Shown here in pieces: positions 46,604 to 55,797 of a DNA stretch of 64,000 nt. The position numbers and the translations under genes were made by a program. The notes under the pieces were generated by a model, which worked only from the letters and a program-made list of their open reading frames with translations, was not told the DNA's origin and did no database searches. The stretch lies in assembly GCF_025631005.1 (NCBI RefSeq), contig NZ_JAOTPL010000010.1, positions 1 to 64,000 of the forward strand. Reading direction: 5' to 3'. Origin of the DNA: Haoranjiania flava (GTDB taxonomy: Bacteria > Bacteroidota > Bacteroidia > Chitinophagales > Chitinophagaceae). The stretch's first letter is position 1; each line of letters begins with the position of its first letter.

Positions 46604-47572
46604 ATGGCTACTACAAAGAAAAAAGCGGTACAACAATCGAAAGTGAGCAAAACAGCGCCGAAGGCACCGGTGAAAAAAGCTGCAACTGCGAAACCGGTTG
46701 CTAAAAAAGCTGTAGCTAAGAAAGCTGCTGCAGTTAAAAAAGCAGCTCCTAAAGTAGCGGCGCCTCCCAAAGCGGCGATAAAAAAAGCAAGTACTGTTAA
46801 AAAAGCTGCCCCGGTAAAGAAGGCGGGTGCTGCGCCTATGGCAAAAAAAACAGTAAAAGCTGCAGCTCCTGAAAAAGCGGCTGTTCCTGCAAAAAAAGCT
46901 GCAACTGCGCTTGCACCAAAGAAAACGGCTGCAACCGCCAAACCAGCTTCTAAGCAACCGGCTGCTCCTGTTAAAGCCGCGGCAGCGCCTGTAAAGAAAA
47001 ACGATAAACCCGCAGTAGCTAAAAAAGCAGCTAAAGATGCGCCTGAGATAGCCAAAAAAGTAAAGAAAGAAAGTCAGCCTTTGAAAGAAGTGAAAGTGCC
47101 TAAGATCTCAACTACTTCTAAAAAATCCTATAAACCTTCTTATACACCGCTGGAGCAGAGAGAGGCCGACGGCAATCAGCAACCTTTGGTAACTTATTCG
47201 GAAGAAGATCTGCAGGAGTTTAAAACACTCATCTCAAAAAAATTAGCAGATGCAAGGCGCGAAGTAGCCTATTTACAGGGCATCATTACGCGTAAAGACG
47301 ATATGGGAGGCGATGTTGAAAGCAGGTACATGACTATGGAAGACGGTACCGTAAGTATGGAAAGAGAGCAACTAAGTCAAATGGCAAGTCGCCAGATTGC
47401 TTATATTGATAACCTGGAGAAAGCATTAATCAGGATTGAAAACAAGACTTATGGTATTTGCCGTGTTACCGGCAAGTTGATTGATAAAGCCCGCCTGCGT
47501 GCAGTACCTCATGCTACCTTAAGCATTGAAGCCAAACTCAACAGGAGGAACGGCAGCAGCAATGCGCAATAA
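46604..47572 (+). CDS. TraR/DksA-type protein with a long Lys/Ala/Pro-rich N-terminal tail
   Basis: This is 322 residues. Residues 1-175 are nearly all Lys, Ala, Pro and Val, with AAKKA/PVKKA units like histone H1 or HU tails, so strongly basic and likely disordered. The C-terminal part (about 185-322) is a TraR/DksA coiled coil and knuckle (RKDDMGGDVESRYMTMEDG; YGICRVTGKLIDKARL). Only one Cys (near 286) remains of the usual four, so zinc binding is doubtful. DksA-type proteins enter the RNA polymerase secondary channel; the tail suggests added nucleic-acid contact. Length of the plain family is about 130 residues. Confidence 0.85.
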   Translation: MATTKKKAVQQSKVSKTAPKAPVKKAATAKPVAKKAVAKKAAAVKKAAPKVAAPPKAAIKKASTVKKAAPVKKAGAAPMAKKTVKAAAPEKAAVPAKKAATALAPKKTAATAKPASKQPAAPVKAAAAPVKKNDKPAVAKKAAKDAPEIAKKVKKESQPLKEVKVPKISTTSKKSYKPSYTPLEQREADGNQQPLVTYSEEDLQEFKTLISKKLADARREVAYLQGIITRKDDMGGDVESRYMTMEDGTVSMEREQLSQMASRQIAYIDNLEKALIRIENKTYGICRVTGKLIDKARLRAVPHATLSIEAKLNRRNGSSNAQ

Positions 47573-47596
47573 TTTAATTTAGTTACAATAAAATAC

Positions 47597-47630
47597 AGGC
47601 AGCTTCACAAGGGCTGCCTTATATTTTTTA
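47597..47630 (+). terminator. Rho-independent terminator
   Basis: AGGCAGC pairs with GCTGCCT around a 9-nt loop and a T-rich tail follows. It closes the ileS operon. Confidence 0.85.
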
Positions 47631-47893
47631 TAATCTGCAAACCCTTGGTGACCTACAGAATTTTTAACCACAATAAGCATAAGGCTGATACAAAATACTA
47701 CAAAGATGACGTCCTTGTCATCATGGAAGGTCAGCATAACATTTTATTCCTGTTCGGCTGTAATCCGTAATGCTCCAATACGCCTTAGTATGTTCAACTG
47801 TGCTTTGATTTCCGCTATTTCCATACGCTAAATTATTTTTTGCATCAAATGAATATTTATTTTACCTACGGATATATACTTATATGCATAAAT
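47631..47893. other. Gene-free stretch with a possible gene remnant before the IS
   Basis: No intact gene is present. A GATGAC/GTCATC inverted repeat lies near 47706-47723. On the minus strand 47824-47744 encodes MEIAEIKAQLNILRR and stops after 26 codons. This resembles the first residues of CHC2-type primase proteins of Bacteroidota mobile elements, but the match is short. Confidence 0.3.
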
Positions 47894-49359
47894 AGTCGCT
47901 CCTTAATTTGGTATTAAAGCATTGATATTCAATAAATTATTTACTATTTTTCTTGTTTTTTATTGCCGGATTTTGTAAATTCGAGCTTTAAAATCTTGCA
48001 AATATGTTGGGAAAAAATCCTGAAAAACAGCCTGAACTATTTCGCCCGATGTTGGTGGACTTTATTGACAATAAGCACGAACTCGTTTTGCTTGCCGACA
48101 AAATAGATTGGGATTATTTTGAAAAAGAATTCTCTGCGCTATATTCCAAAACGGGCAATCCGAGCCATCCGATCCGCTTTATGGTGGGCTGCCTGCTGCT
48201 GAAGCACCTTTACAATTTGGGAGATGAAACTCTTGCATCTACCTGGATTATGAACCCCTACATGCAGTATTTTTGTGGCAGAGTTTTCTTTGAACACAAG
48301 TTTCCCTGCGACCCAAGCAATTTTGTTCATTTCCGAAAAAGAATTGGCGAAAACGGCATTGAAAAAATCTTTGGCTATAGCGTAAAAATGCATGATGCTA
48401 AAACAAATACCTCAAATTTTGTTCTATCGGATACGACCGTTCAGGAAAACAATACCACTTTTCCTACCGATGCCAAACTGTGCAAAAAAGTGATTGATTA
48501 TTGCAATGCCATTGCTGAAAACGAAGACATCAAACAAAGGCAGCGTTACACGAAAGTCAGCAAGCAATTGTTGCGCAACACCTACAACGGCAAGCATCCG
48601 AAAAGAGCAAGGCTGGCTAAAAAATCCCGGGAGAAATTAAAAACCATTGCGCGGCGACTCATTCGGGAACTGCAACGCAATCTCACACCGGCACAACAAA
48701 TTTTTTACAGCAAACAGCTTTCGCTCTACACCAGGGCGGTGAACCAACAACGAAACGACCCCGATAAAATTTACAGCATCCACAAACCATTTACTCGCTG
48801 TATTGCCAAAGGAAAATCGCATAAACAGTACGAGTTCGGCAATAAGGTCGCATTGATAACCACCTCGGGCAAAGGGAAGAAAATCATTCTCGGCATTAAG
48901 GCATTTTTACAGACACCTTACGACGGCCACACTATAGAGCCCCTCTTGGAGCAAATGGAAGCAGGCGGTCAGCGGCTCCCGAAAGAATTGGTTTACGACC
49001 GCGGCGGAAAAGGAAAGTCGGAAATAAAAGGTGTAAAAATCTCTGTTCCAAACAAGGCCAGGAAAACAGATACCGCCTATCAAAAACAAAACAAGCGCAA
49101 GAAGTTCAGAAGCAGAGCGGCAATAGAGCCTATCATTGGGCATTTGAAAACAGACTTCAGGCTGGCTCAAAACTACTTCCTGGGAGAATCCGGACCACAA
49201 ATCAACGCATTATTAGCCGCAACAGCATGGAATATGAAGAAAATGATGGAAATTCTCAAAGAGAAAATCATTTTCTATTTTTCATATTTCCTGCAAATGG
49301 TCTTTAATTGGCTTTTCAATCATAAAAAATTAAAAATACAAACTTGTTAAGGAGTAACT
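47894..49359 (+). mobile_element. IS5-type insertion sequence, complete
   Basis: This is 1466 bp. The ends are inverted repeats: AGTCGCTCCTTAA on the left and, read inward, AGTTACTCCTTAA on the right (11 of 13). AAAT flanks it on both sides (47890-47893 and 49360-49363), a 4-bp target duplication. It carries one transposase gene whose stop lies in the right repeat. The match to IS5 is by transposase features and size. Confidence 0.85.
48004..49350 (+). CDS. IS5-family (IS5/IS1182-type) DDE transposase
   Basis: This is 448 residues. An N-terminal domain (MVGCLLLKHLYNLGDETL; YFCGRVFFEHKFPC) is followed by a split DDE catalytic core: Asp in VLSDTTVQENNTTFPTD near 145, Asp in ELVYDRGGKGK near 335, and Glu in AAIEPIIGHLKTDF near 380. 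The frame is intact, so the element could still move. The last hydrophobic, Lys-rich residues run into the right end repeat. Confidence 0.9.
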   Translation: MLGKNPEKQPELFRPMLVDFIDNKHELVLLADKIDWDYFEKEFSALYSKTGNPSHPIRFMVGCLLLKHLYNLGDETLASTWIMNPYMQYFCGRVFFEHKFPCDPSNFVHFRKRIGENGIEKIFGYSVKMHDAKTNTSNFVLSDTTVQENNTTFPTDAKLCKKVIDYCNAIAENEDIKQRQRYTKVSKQLLRNTYNGKHPKRARLAKKSREKLKTIARRLIRELQRNLTPAQQIFYSKQLSLYTRAVNQQRNDPDKIYSIHKPFTRCIAKGKSHKQYEFGNKVALITTSGKGKKIILGIKAFLQTPYDGHTIEPLLEQMEAGGQRLPKELVYDRGGKGKSEIKGVKISVPNKARKTDTAYQKQNKRKKFRSRAAIEPIIGHLKTDFRLAQNYFLGESGPQINALLAATAWNMKKMMEILKEKIIFYFSYFLQMVFNWLFNHKKLKIQTC

Positions 49360-49369
49360 AAATAAGCAA

Positions 49370-49548
49370 ATGAAATAGCCATAACCAAAGTTGCATATCA
49401 ACCGCGAATGAATAAAGGCTATTCCATGTGACCATAAAGAAAAATAAATATACACACATGAAATAGCCATAAGCAAAGTTGCATACCAACCGCGAATGAA
49501 TAAAGGCTATTCCATGTGGCAACTAAAAAACAAATAAAATATACACAC
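49370..49548. repeat. Two tandem copies of an 88-91 bp palindromic unit
   Basis: The units start at 49370 and 49458 and are about 90% alike. A third start (ATGAAAA) appears at 49549. Each holds ATGAAATAGCC and, about 36 nt on, GGCTATTCCATG, an imperfect inverted repeat, with CAAAGTTGCAT and CCGCGAATGAATAAA between. They lie just upstream of the XRE pseudogene promoter and may be its binding sites or a decayed mobile-element end. Confidence 0.8.
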
Positions 49549-49565
49549 ATGAAAATTTTATTTCA

Positions 49566-49596
49566 TTGCAATAAAATGGCTATTTTATTAACTTTG
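49566..49596 (+). promoter_or_regulatory. Promoter with overlapping palindrome before the XRE pseudogene
   Basis: TTG at 49566-49568 and TAACTTTG at 49589-49596 are 20 nt apart, a good -33/-7 pair. AATAAAAT at 49570-49577 and ATTTTATT at 49582-49589 form a perfect inverted repeat between them, a likely autorepressor operator. Confidence 0.6.
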
Positions 49597-49615
49597 CTGT
49601 ATAATTGAGGCGATT

Positions 49616-49841
49616 ATGGCACAGACAGTAGAATTAATAGTTAAGAATATCAAAAGTTTGAGAGAGGTTAAGCACCTTTCTCAAAAGGAAGTATGTGCAG
49701 ATTCGGGTGTCCGCAATGACAATACAGCCGCATTGAGAATAGAAAGGTGGAACCCTCTGTTTCTACATTTGAAAAACGGGCTTCCGTCTTGAAGTGGATA
49801 CGGCCGAGTTTTTTGACGAAGGGTTGCAGCCTGTTCTGTAA
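49616..49841 (+). pseudogene. Decayed XRE-family HTH regulator
   Basis: The first frame reads MAQTVELIVKNIKSLREVK and HLSQKEVCADSGVR, an XRE helix-turn-helix start, and stops at 49792. The rest of the family continues in other frames: VEPSVSTFEK from about 49750, then LEVDTAEFFDEGLQPVL to a TAA at 49839-49841. At least two frameshifts are needed. The promoter and palindromic sites upstream are still well kept. Confidence 0.78.
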
Positions 49842-49870
49842 GAGTAGGTCCCCCTTAGCTGCTCCATGCT

Positions 49871-51895
49871 TTACACCTCCTCCCCATGTTTGTAAGTCCG
49901 TTTCAGTGGAATAGTCCTGGTGGTAGATACCAGTAACGGGAATTTCTCCACATGCACATAGCTTGGGTCAAGGCCAAAGCTGCGTTCTTCGCTCAGGCTG
50001 TATTTCTTTATGCCAAAATACAATTTCATGATCAGCCTTTCAAAATAAGGTAGTTCATTGTCGGTGGAAAGATATTTTTCCATTACAATAAAATGCCAGT
50101 CGCCGGCAATATTGTTTCTTTCCAGGCTTTCGTAACGGCTGGTGATGTTCACTTCTTTATTAGCAATGAGGTCTTCCACCACCCGGCGCATCATGGCTTG
50201 TATCTTTTGTTCTACCCTGAAGCCCAGCCTGAACTCCACGCGGATAATATCGTTGGGAATAATGTGCTCTACGGTGTATTCTGACGTGTACGGGTCATCC
50301 AGTGTATCCACATGCACAAACCAATAGATATCAGCACGTTTCGGCTTCCTGTTCAAAATGGAATAGATGATCTTATGCTCAATTTCCTTAGGATTATCTG
50401 CGCTGGTCATGTAAACCAGGTGGGTAGTGTACCGGGCAACCGTCTTATCATTGCTCAACTCCTGGATCATGGGAATATAATGCTCAAGGCGCACAAATTC
50501 CACGTAGCGGTTCTTGATCTTGCGGCTTCTGTACCACACATACATGATGGTAAACAATATGCCGCCGATTATGAGCGTTACATAACCGCCGTGCGGGAAT
50601 TTTTCGAGGTTAGCTATAAGGAAAGATATTTCTATAGTGCCGTAAACACCCAGGAACAACAATATAAGTGATTTTTTTACGCGTTTTTTGATAAGATAAA
50701 AGGCAAACAACAATGTGGTTGTTATCATACACAAAGTAATGGCCAGGCCATAAGCGGCTTCCATCCTGGATGATTTCTGGAAATACAATACCACGCCGAC
50801 ACAACCTGCCCATATCAGGAGGTTCAGGCCGGGTATAAACACCTGTCCTTTCTCTTCTGAGGGATATTTTATTTTCATCTTGGGCCATACGTTCAAACGG
50901 ATAGCTTCAGAGATAAGGGTAAATGAACCGGAAAGCATGGCCTGTGATGCAATGATGGCAGCCATGGTGGCTATAACAATACCTATGATCCTGAACCATT
51001 CAGGCATGATCTGGTAAAACGGGTTTTCCAGTATCTCAGCTGCCGGGAATTTGCTCGAAAAAGTTTTGTCTGCCAGTAGTTCTGTATTGGCGAAAACTTT
51101 GCCTTTCATGGTTAGCAGGTAAGCAGACTGTCCCATGTAATTGAGTATTAAAGCAGCTTTTACAAATATCCAGCTTATGCGTATGTTTTTTTTGCCTGCA
51201 TGCCCGAGATCGGAATATAGGGCTTCGGCACCCGTGGTACACAGGAATATGGCTCCTAAGATCCAGAATCCATGCGGGTATTGCGTCAGCAGCCGTGCAG
51301 CATAGTAGGGATTGAAAGCCTTTAATACACTGTAATCGTGGTGGATGTTGATGATGCCCATGATCGCCAGCATGGAAAACCACACAAACATTACCGGGCC
51401 GAAAGCCCTTCCAATGTTTGCCGTGCCTAATTGTTGCACGATGAATAACCCTGAAAGTATTGTCAGCACAATGCTCACAACACTGCTTTGCCGCATGGTT
51501 TCAAGGCCGGGGATCTGCCGGATACCCTCAATAGCAGAGGTAACGGTGATTGGCGGTGTAATGATGCCGTCAGAAAGCAGAAATGCACCGCCGATCATAG
51601 CCGGAAAGATCAGCCACTTCTTCTGTCTTCGTACCAATGTCAGCAAAGAAAATGTACCTCCTTCACCTTTGTTATCTGCATTTAGCATTAGCAATACATA
51701 CTTCACAGTTGTTTGCAGGGTTAATGTCCAGATTATGCAGGACAGGCCTCCGAGTATCAGTGTTTCATCAAGTATTTTACCATTGATCACAGCGCTGAAA
51801 ACGTATAAGGGAGATGTGCCGATATCACCGTAGATAATACCTAAAGCTACTAACAGGCCTGCGGCGCTTAGGGTGTGGATGTTTCTTTTATTCAC
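49871..51895 (-). CDS. kup: Low-affinity potassium uptake protein Kup
   Basis: This is 674 residues, a K+/H+ symporter of the Kup/HAK family. About twelve membrane segments (15-450) open with ALGIIYGDIGTSPLYVF, the family signature (positions 17-33), followed by a cytoplasmic C-terminal domain. The length is near that of E. coli Kup. The minus-strand start is 185 bp from the divergent gene at 52132; no terminator is seen behind it. Confidence 0.95.
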   Translation of the reverse strand: MNKRNIHTLSAAGLLVALGIIYGDIGTSPLYVFSAVINGKILDETLILGGLSCIIWTLTLQTTVKYVLLMLNADNKGEGGTFSLLTLVRRQKKWLIFPAMIGGAFLLSDGIITPPITVTSAIEGIRQIPGLETMRQSSVVSIVLTILSGLFIVQQLGTANIGRAFGPVMFVWFSMLAIMGIINIHHDYSVLKAFNPYYAARLLTQYPHGFWILGAIFLCTTGAEALYSDLGHAGKKNIRISWIFVKAALILNYMGQSAYLLTMKGKVFANTELLADKTFSSKFPAAEILENPFYQIMPEWFRIIGIVIATMAAIIASQAMLSGSFTLISEAIRLNVWPKMKIKYPSEEKGQVFIPGLNLLIWAGCVGVVLYFQKSSRMEAAYGLAITLCMITTTLLFAFYLIKKRVKKSLILLFLGVYGTIEISFLIANLEKFPHGGYVTLIIGGILFTIMYVWYRSRKIKNRYVEFVRLEHYIPMIQELSNDKTVARYTTHLVYMTSADNPKEIEHKIIYSILNRKPKRADIYWFVHVDTLDDPYTSEYTVEHIIPNDIIRVEFRLGFRVEQKIQAMMRRVVEDLIANKEVNITSRYESLERNNIAGDWHFIVMEKYLSTDNELPYFERLIMKLYFGIKKYSLSEERSFGLDPSYVHVEKFPLLVSTTRTIPLKRTYKHGEEV

Positions 51896-52080
51896 TTTGT
51901 AAAAGCTTTGAAGTCTTCTGCATACAAAATCTATGCAATGTTAGGGTATATTTAAATCTAATATTATTTTTTACCGCTCATTTTTATGAACATTCGTTAA
52001 AACAATGTGTTGTGGCAATAAGTGATGCTCATTGTTTTCTTTACTGAAAAGCTGCGGGCGGGAAATTTATAAGGGGCTGA

Positions 52081-52114
52081 TTGGGTGCGCACAGGAATTT
52101 ATCGGTTATATTTG
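52081..52114 (+). promoter_or_regulatory. -33/-7 promoter of the membrane protein gene
   Basis: TTG at 52081-52083 and a perfect TATATTTG at 52107-52114 are 23 nt apart. Transcription would start near 52121. The same TTG could be misread as a start codon. Confidence 0.5.
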
Positions 52115-52131
52115 TTGCAAAATATTTATCC

Positions 52132-53106
52132 TTGGTTTCCTTATTTAAAGAAAAGTCTGCTGTTTCTGTTTTTTTACTGATACTGCTCAGTGCGGTAGTG
52201 CATGTATCTTTTTTGTTTAATGCACCTGCTGTGGTTGTCACTGCCAAAGACGGACTGATAGATTTTATAATGGCGCCAATGAAAAACTGGACGCCGGTTT
52301 TCCTGTCTTTTTTATACCATCTTATCGTGATTGTACAGGCGCTAAGATTAAACTACCTATTGCAGAGCAGGAAAATGTTGCCGCAGGGGTATTTACCGGC
52401 TATGGTTTATATATTATTTACAGGGCTGTATCCCTTGTGGAACAATATGACACCCGGTTTATTCATTAATTTTTTCATTATCTGGATGTTCAGCCTGTGC
52501 TTACATTTGTCTCACAGGGATGATAAAAATGGTATTGTGTTCAATATCGGTTTCATAGCCGGGCTATGTGCGCTGCTGTATATACCTTCTTTCATGCTGG
52601 TGTTAATTATGCTAATCGGTATTTTTACTTTTACCACTTTTACCTTAAAAACGTTTCTTATTTATTTACTTGCCGTTATCCTGCCGTTGTATTTTGCAGT
52701 TTCCGTTTTTTACCTCACGGATATGCTGCCGCTTGCTATGAAATACATTCCTGATTTCGGCTGGGAGATACCACAATTCAAAGACAGCCGTGAGCTGATT
52801 ATTGCATTTTCTGTACTGGTATGTATGGTGGTACTTGGATTAATGAAAACACCCTACGCCAACATGCTGATTGTTGCCAGGAAGGGCTGGTCTTTAATGC
52901 TCACTGCTTTATTGTTGCTTTCTGCGGGCATTGTATTTTTAGAAGACCATTCCCTGGAAACACTGATCATCATTGCCGTTCCTGCGGCAGGCATAGCCGC
53001 TAATTTTTTTATTTACAACCGGTCTAAAATTGTTTCTGCCTTATTTTTCTGGGTAATCATACTGGCCTGCTGGTATGTAGGATGGGGAAAATTTATTTTA
53101 AAATAA
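52132..53106 (+). CDS. Polytopic membrane protein of unknown function (DUF6427-like)
   Basis: This is 324 residues from TTG 52132 (reads MVSLFKEKSAVSV), about ten membrane segments across the whole length, few charged loops. The frame is open back to a TTG at 52081, but that lies within the predicted promoter. It resembles the Bacteroidota DUF6427 proteins; this is recall of general form, not of a motif. No transport or enzyme motif is visible. Confidence 0.65.
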   Translation: MVSLFKEKSAVSVFLLILLSAVVHVSFLFNAPAVVVTAKDGLIDFIMAPMKNWTPVFLSFLYHLIVIVQALRLNYLLQSRKMLPQGYLPAMVYILFTGLYPLWNNMTPGLFINFFIIWMFSLCLHLSHRDDKNGIVFNIGFIAGLCALLYIPSFMLVLIMLIGIFTFTTFTLKTFLIYLLAVILPLYFAVSVFYLTDMLPLAMKYIPDFGWEIPQFKDSRELIIAFSVLVCMVVLGLMKTPYANMLIVARKGWSLMLTALLLLSAGIVFLEDHSLETLIIIAVPAAGIAANFFIYNRSKIVSALFFWVIILACWYVGWGKFILK

Positions 53107-53210
53107 GCTTCAGCAAACCTATATTTGTACTACCTGAATTTAGAACTATTTAATTTTAAACCTTTTGTATTGAGTGTTATCAAATGATCATATTTAAACC
53201 AAGACAACAT

Positions 53211-53660
53211 ATGAAGAAATTATTACTGACTTTAATTGTAGCATTTGTAGCATTTTCTGCTTTCAGCCAGAAAGACCCGGTATCATTTAGTTCCAGTGCA
53301 GTTAAAAAAGGAAACGGAGTTTATGAGGTAACTATTGTAGCCAACGTACAGAAGCCCTGGCATATCTATTCCCAATTTACACCCTCCGGCGGCCCGGAAC
53401 CAACAGAGATCGTTTTCTCTAAAAATCCGCTGGTAACGCTGGACGGCAAAGCCAAAGAGATAGGAAACCTGAAAACAGTGTACGACAAGAATTTTAAGAC
53501 CAATGTTAAATTCTTTGACGGCAACGTAAAATTCGTACAGAAAGTTAAGGTAAAAAATAATGTGAAGACATCCCTAACTGCAAATGTCAATTATATGGTG
53601 TGTGATGACAATCAATGTCTGCCACCAACCAGCAAATCCGTTGTTATAAAATTGCAATAA
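53211..53660 (+). CDS. Exported DsbD alpha-like domain protein
   Basis: This is 149 residues from ATG 53211, where the signal peptide MKKLLLTLIVAFVAFSAFSQ begins; a start at 53184 adds MIIFKPRQH. The beta-sandwich resembles the N-terminal domain of DsbD (VQKPWHIYSQFTPSGGPEPT; MVCDDNQCLPP with two Cys). It may pass electrons from the DsbD encoded next to a periplasmic partner. A terminator separates the two genes. Confidence 0.82.
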   Translation: MKKLLLTLIVAFVAFSAFSQKDPVSFSSSAVKKGNGVYEVTIVANVQKPWHIYSQFTPSGGPEPTEIVFSKNPLVTLDGKAKEIGNLKTVYDKNFKTNVKFFDGNVKFVQKVKVKNNVKTSLTANVNYMVCDDNQCLPPTSKSVVIKLQ

Positions 53661-53685
53661 AACGCGCTATATTTTTGATAAGATT

Positions 53686-53713
53686 AAAGTCTGCTTAGAT
53701 TTGCAGACTTTTT
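53686..53713 (+). terminator. Rho-independent terminator
   Basis: AAAGTCTGC pairs with GCAGACTTT around an 8-nt loop and T follow. It ends the alpha-domain gene before dsbD. Confidence 0.88.
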
Positions 53714-53732
53714 CATTTTTAATATTATTTGC

Positions 53733-55727
53733 ATGAAATATTTTTCCCCGTTAGTGTTTGCTTTCTTGTTATGCTCCCTCACAGGTATGGCACAAACAAA
53801 TTCTCCGGTTACCTTTAAATATGAAGTTCAAAAAGTAAACGACAGTCTTTCCAACCTGAAAATAGATGCGACTATTGCTGAAAACGTGCAGTTGTTTACC
53901 ACAAAAAAATTCTCTGAAGAAGATGCGTTTATTACCCAGATAGAATTGGACGAGCGTATTAAGCAGTTTACACGTGCCACAGATACGATCACCGAGATCG
54001 GTACACTCGAAACCGAAAACAACCAGGCTGTGGGTGGAAACATTCATTATTACAAAGATAAAGTTACTTTCCTGGTGCCTTTGCACAATGTAAAAGAAGC
54101 AATTACGATCAAAGGCCTGATCACCTGGCTGGCCATGCAGGGAGAAAATTTCCCCAGCGGCGTAGAAGAAATAGTGACCGTCTACGACCCGGCCAAACAA
54201 AATGCTAAAGTATCGGAAGCAGCAGAAGGTGGCCTGAACGCGGCCGCTACAGCCCCTGATAATAGTAATCAATCTGCATGGGCCTTATTGGGTTTAGGAT
54301 TTTTAGTTGGCCTGGCAATGGTGTTTACGCCCTGCGTATTCCCGCTTATACCGGTTACGGTCAGTTTTTTCCTAAAGAAAAGCAAGAGCAGGGCAGAGGG
54401 CATTCGCAGCGCTTTTATCTATTCATTATCTATAATCGCTATTTATACCATTCCCACGCTGATCATTACAAAAATATTTGGCGATAAGGTATTGTACCAG
54501 GTATCTACCAGCGCAGGGGCAAATATTTTATTCTTCCTCATCTTTTTGATTTTCGCCATTTCGTTCTTTGGCGCTTTTGAACTAACGCTGCCGAGTAAAT
54601 GGGCCAATAAATCTGATGAGAAAGCGCGCAAAGGGGGTGTAATGGGCATTTTCTTTATGGCGCTCACACTGGTAATTGTTTCGTTTTCCTGCACAGGCCC
54701 CTTCGTGGGCAGCATGCTGGCAGAAGCGAGCTCAAAGGGTACAGGCCTGGGTACAGTGCTGGGTATTTTAGGTATCAGCGCTGGCCTGGCATTGCCATTC
54801 AGCCTGTTTGCTTTATTCCCGTCTATGCTCAGCAGCCTGCCAAAGAGCGGCGGCTGGTTAAATACCGTGAAAGTTGTATTTGGTTTTGTTGAACTGGCGC
54901 TGGCATTAAAATTCCTGTCTATGGTAGATCTGCAGTACCATTGGGGTTTATTAAACAGGGATGTATTCCTGGCTGTATGGATCGTGCTGGCGGTGCTTTT
55001 AGGATTGTATTTATTGGGAAAACTGAAGTTCAACCACGACAGCGACCTGAAATACATCAGCGTGCCGAGGTTGTTCTTAGCCATATCAAGCTTCTCATTT
55101 GCTTTGTATATGCTGCCCGGCCTTTGGGGTGCTCCTTTAAAATTCTGGAGCGGAATTTTCCCTCCGGCGTCCACCCAGGATTTTGACCTGAACAAATTGC
55201 AGTATATGTCCGGCAACCACACAGCGAGCTTTGCTACCGGTACGGCGCAGCCTCCCAAATTGTATGCAGATAAACTGCACGTGCCCTTTGGCCTTACAGC
55301 CTATTTCGATCTGGAAGAAGGCATGGCAGCGGCCAAAGCGCTGAACAAACCGGTAATGCTTGACTTCACGGGCTGGTCCTGTGCCAACTGCCGGAAAATG
55401 GAGAACGAAGTGTGGAGCGATCCTGAAGTATTGAAAAGAATGCGCGAGAATTTTGTACTGATCAGCCTGTACGTAGATGAGAAAACGGATCTTCCGCCTG
55501 CACAGGTTTATACAGATGAGAACGGCAAAAAAATCACCAATGTGGGCGATAAAAACCTTGACTACGAGATTACCCGTTTTGGTTTCAATGCCCAGCCTTT
55601 GTACATGTTCCTTGATACGGATGGCAAAGAGCTCAGCAATATTAAATACGGCTATAACTCTAACATTGAAAAATTTATCAAACACCTGGATGCGGTAAAA
55701 GCAGAGTTTGAAAACAGGAGTAAATAA
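53733..55727 (+). CDS. dsbD: Thiol:disulfide interchange protein DsbD
   Basis: This is 664 residues. Signal peptide (ends MAQT), an alpha-like domain (25-155) without an obvious CxxxxxC pair, a beta domain with about eight membrane helices (185-470; Cys in FTPCVFPLIPV near 201 and in FSCTGPFVG), and a C-terminal thioredoxin-like domain with WSCANC near 548-553. It moves reducing power from cytoplasmic thioredoxin across the membrane. The alpha-like protein just upstream may supply the missing Cys pair. Confidence 0.93.
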   Translation: MKYFSPLVFAFLLCSLTGMAQTNSPVTFKYEVQKVNDSLSNLKIDATIAENVQLFTTKKFSEEDAFITQIELDERIKQFTRATDTITEIGTLETENNQAVGGNIHYYKDKVTFLVPLHNVKEAITIKGLITWLAMQGENFPSGVEEIVTVYDPAKQNAKVSEAAEGGLNAAATAPDNSNQSAWALLGLGFLVGLAMVFTPCVFPLIPVTVSFFLKKSKSRAEGIRSAFIYSLSIIAIYTIPTLIITKIFGDKVLYQVSTSAGANILFFLIFLIFAISFFGAFELTLPSKWANKSDEKARKGGVMGIFFMALTLVIVSFSCTGPFVGSMLAEASSKGTGLGTVLGILGISAGLALPFSLFALFPSMLSSLPKSGGWLNTVKVVFGFVELALALKFLSMVDLQYHWGLLNRDVFLAVWIVLAVLLGLYLLGKLKFNHDSDLKYISVPRLFLAISSFSFALYMLPGLWGAPLKFWSGIFPPASTQDFDLNKLQYMSGNHTASFATGTAQPPKLYADKLHVPFGLTAYFDLEEGMAAAKALNKPVMLDFTGWSCANCRKMENEVWSDPEVLKRMRENFVLISLYVDEKTDLPPAQVYTDENGKKITNVGDKNLDYEITRFGFNAQPLYMFLDTDGKELSNIKYGYNSNIEKFIKHLDAVKAEFENRSK

Positions 55728-55797
55728 TTTTATAACTCCTTTAAAGGCTAATGTATTAGATTTGTATACAGATAACTTAAACTTATAAATCTGATAC

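Noticed and set aside
52041..52247. Minus-strand frame across the start of the membrane protein gene
   Set aside because: Shadow of the better-supported plus-strand gene and its promoter; composition not protein-like.
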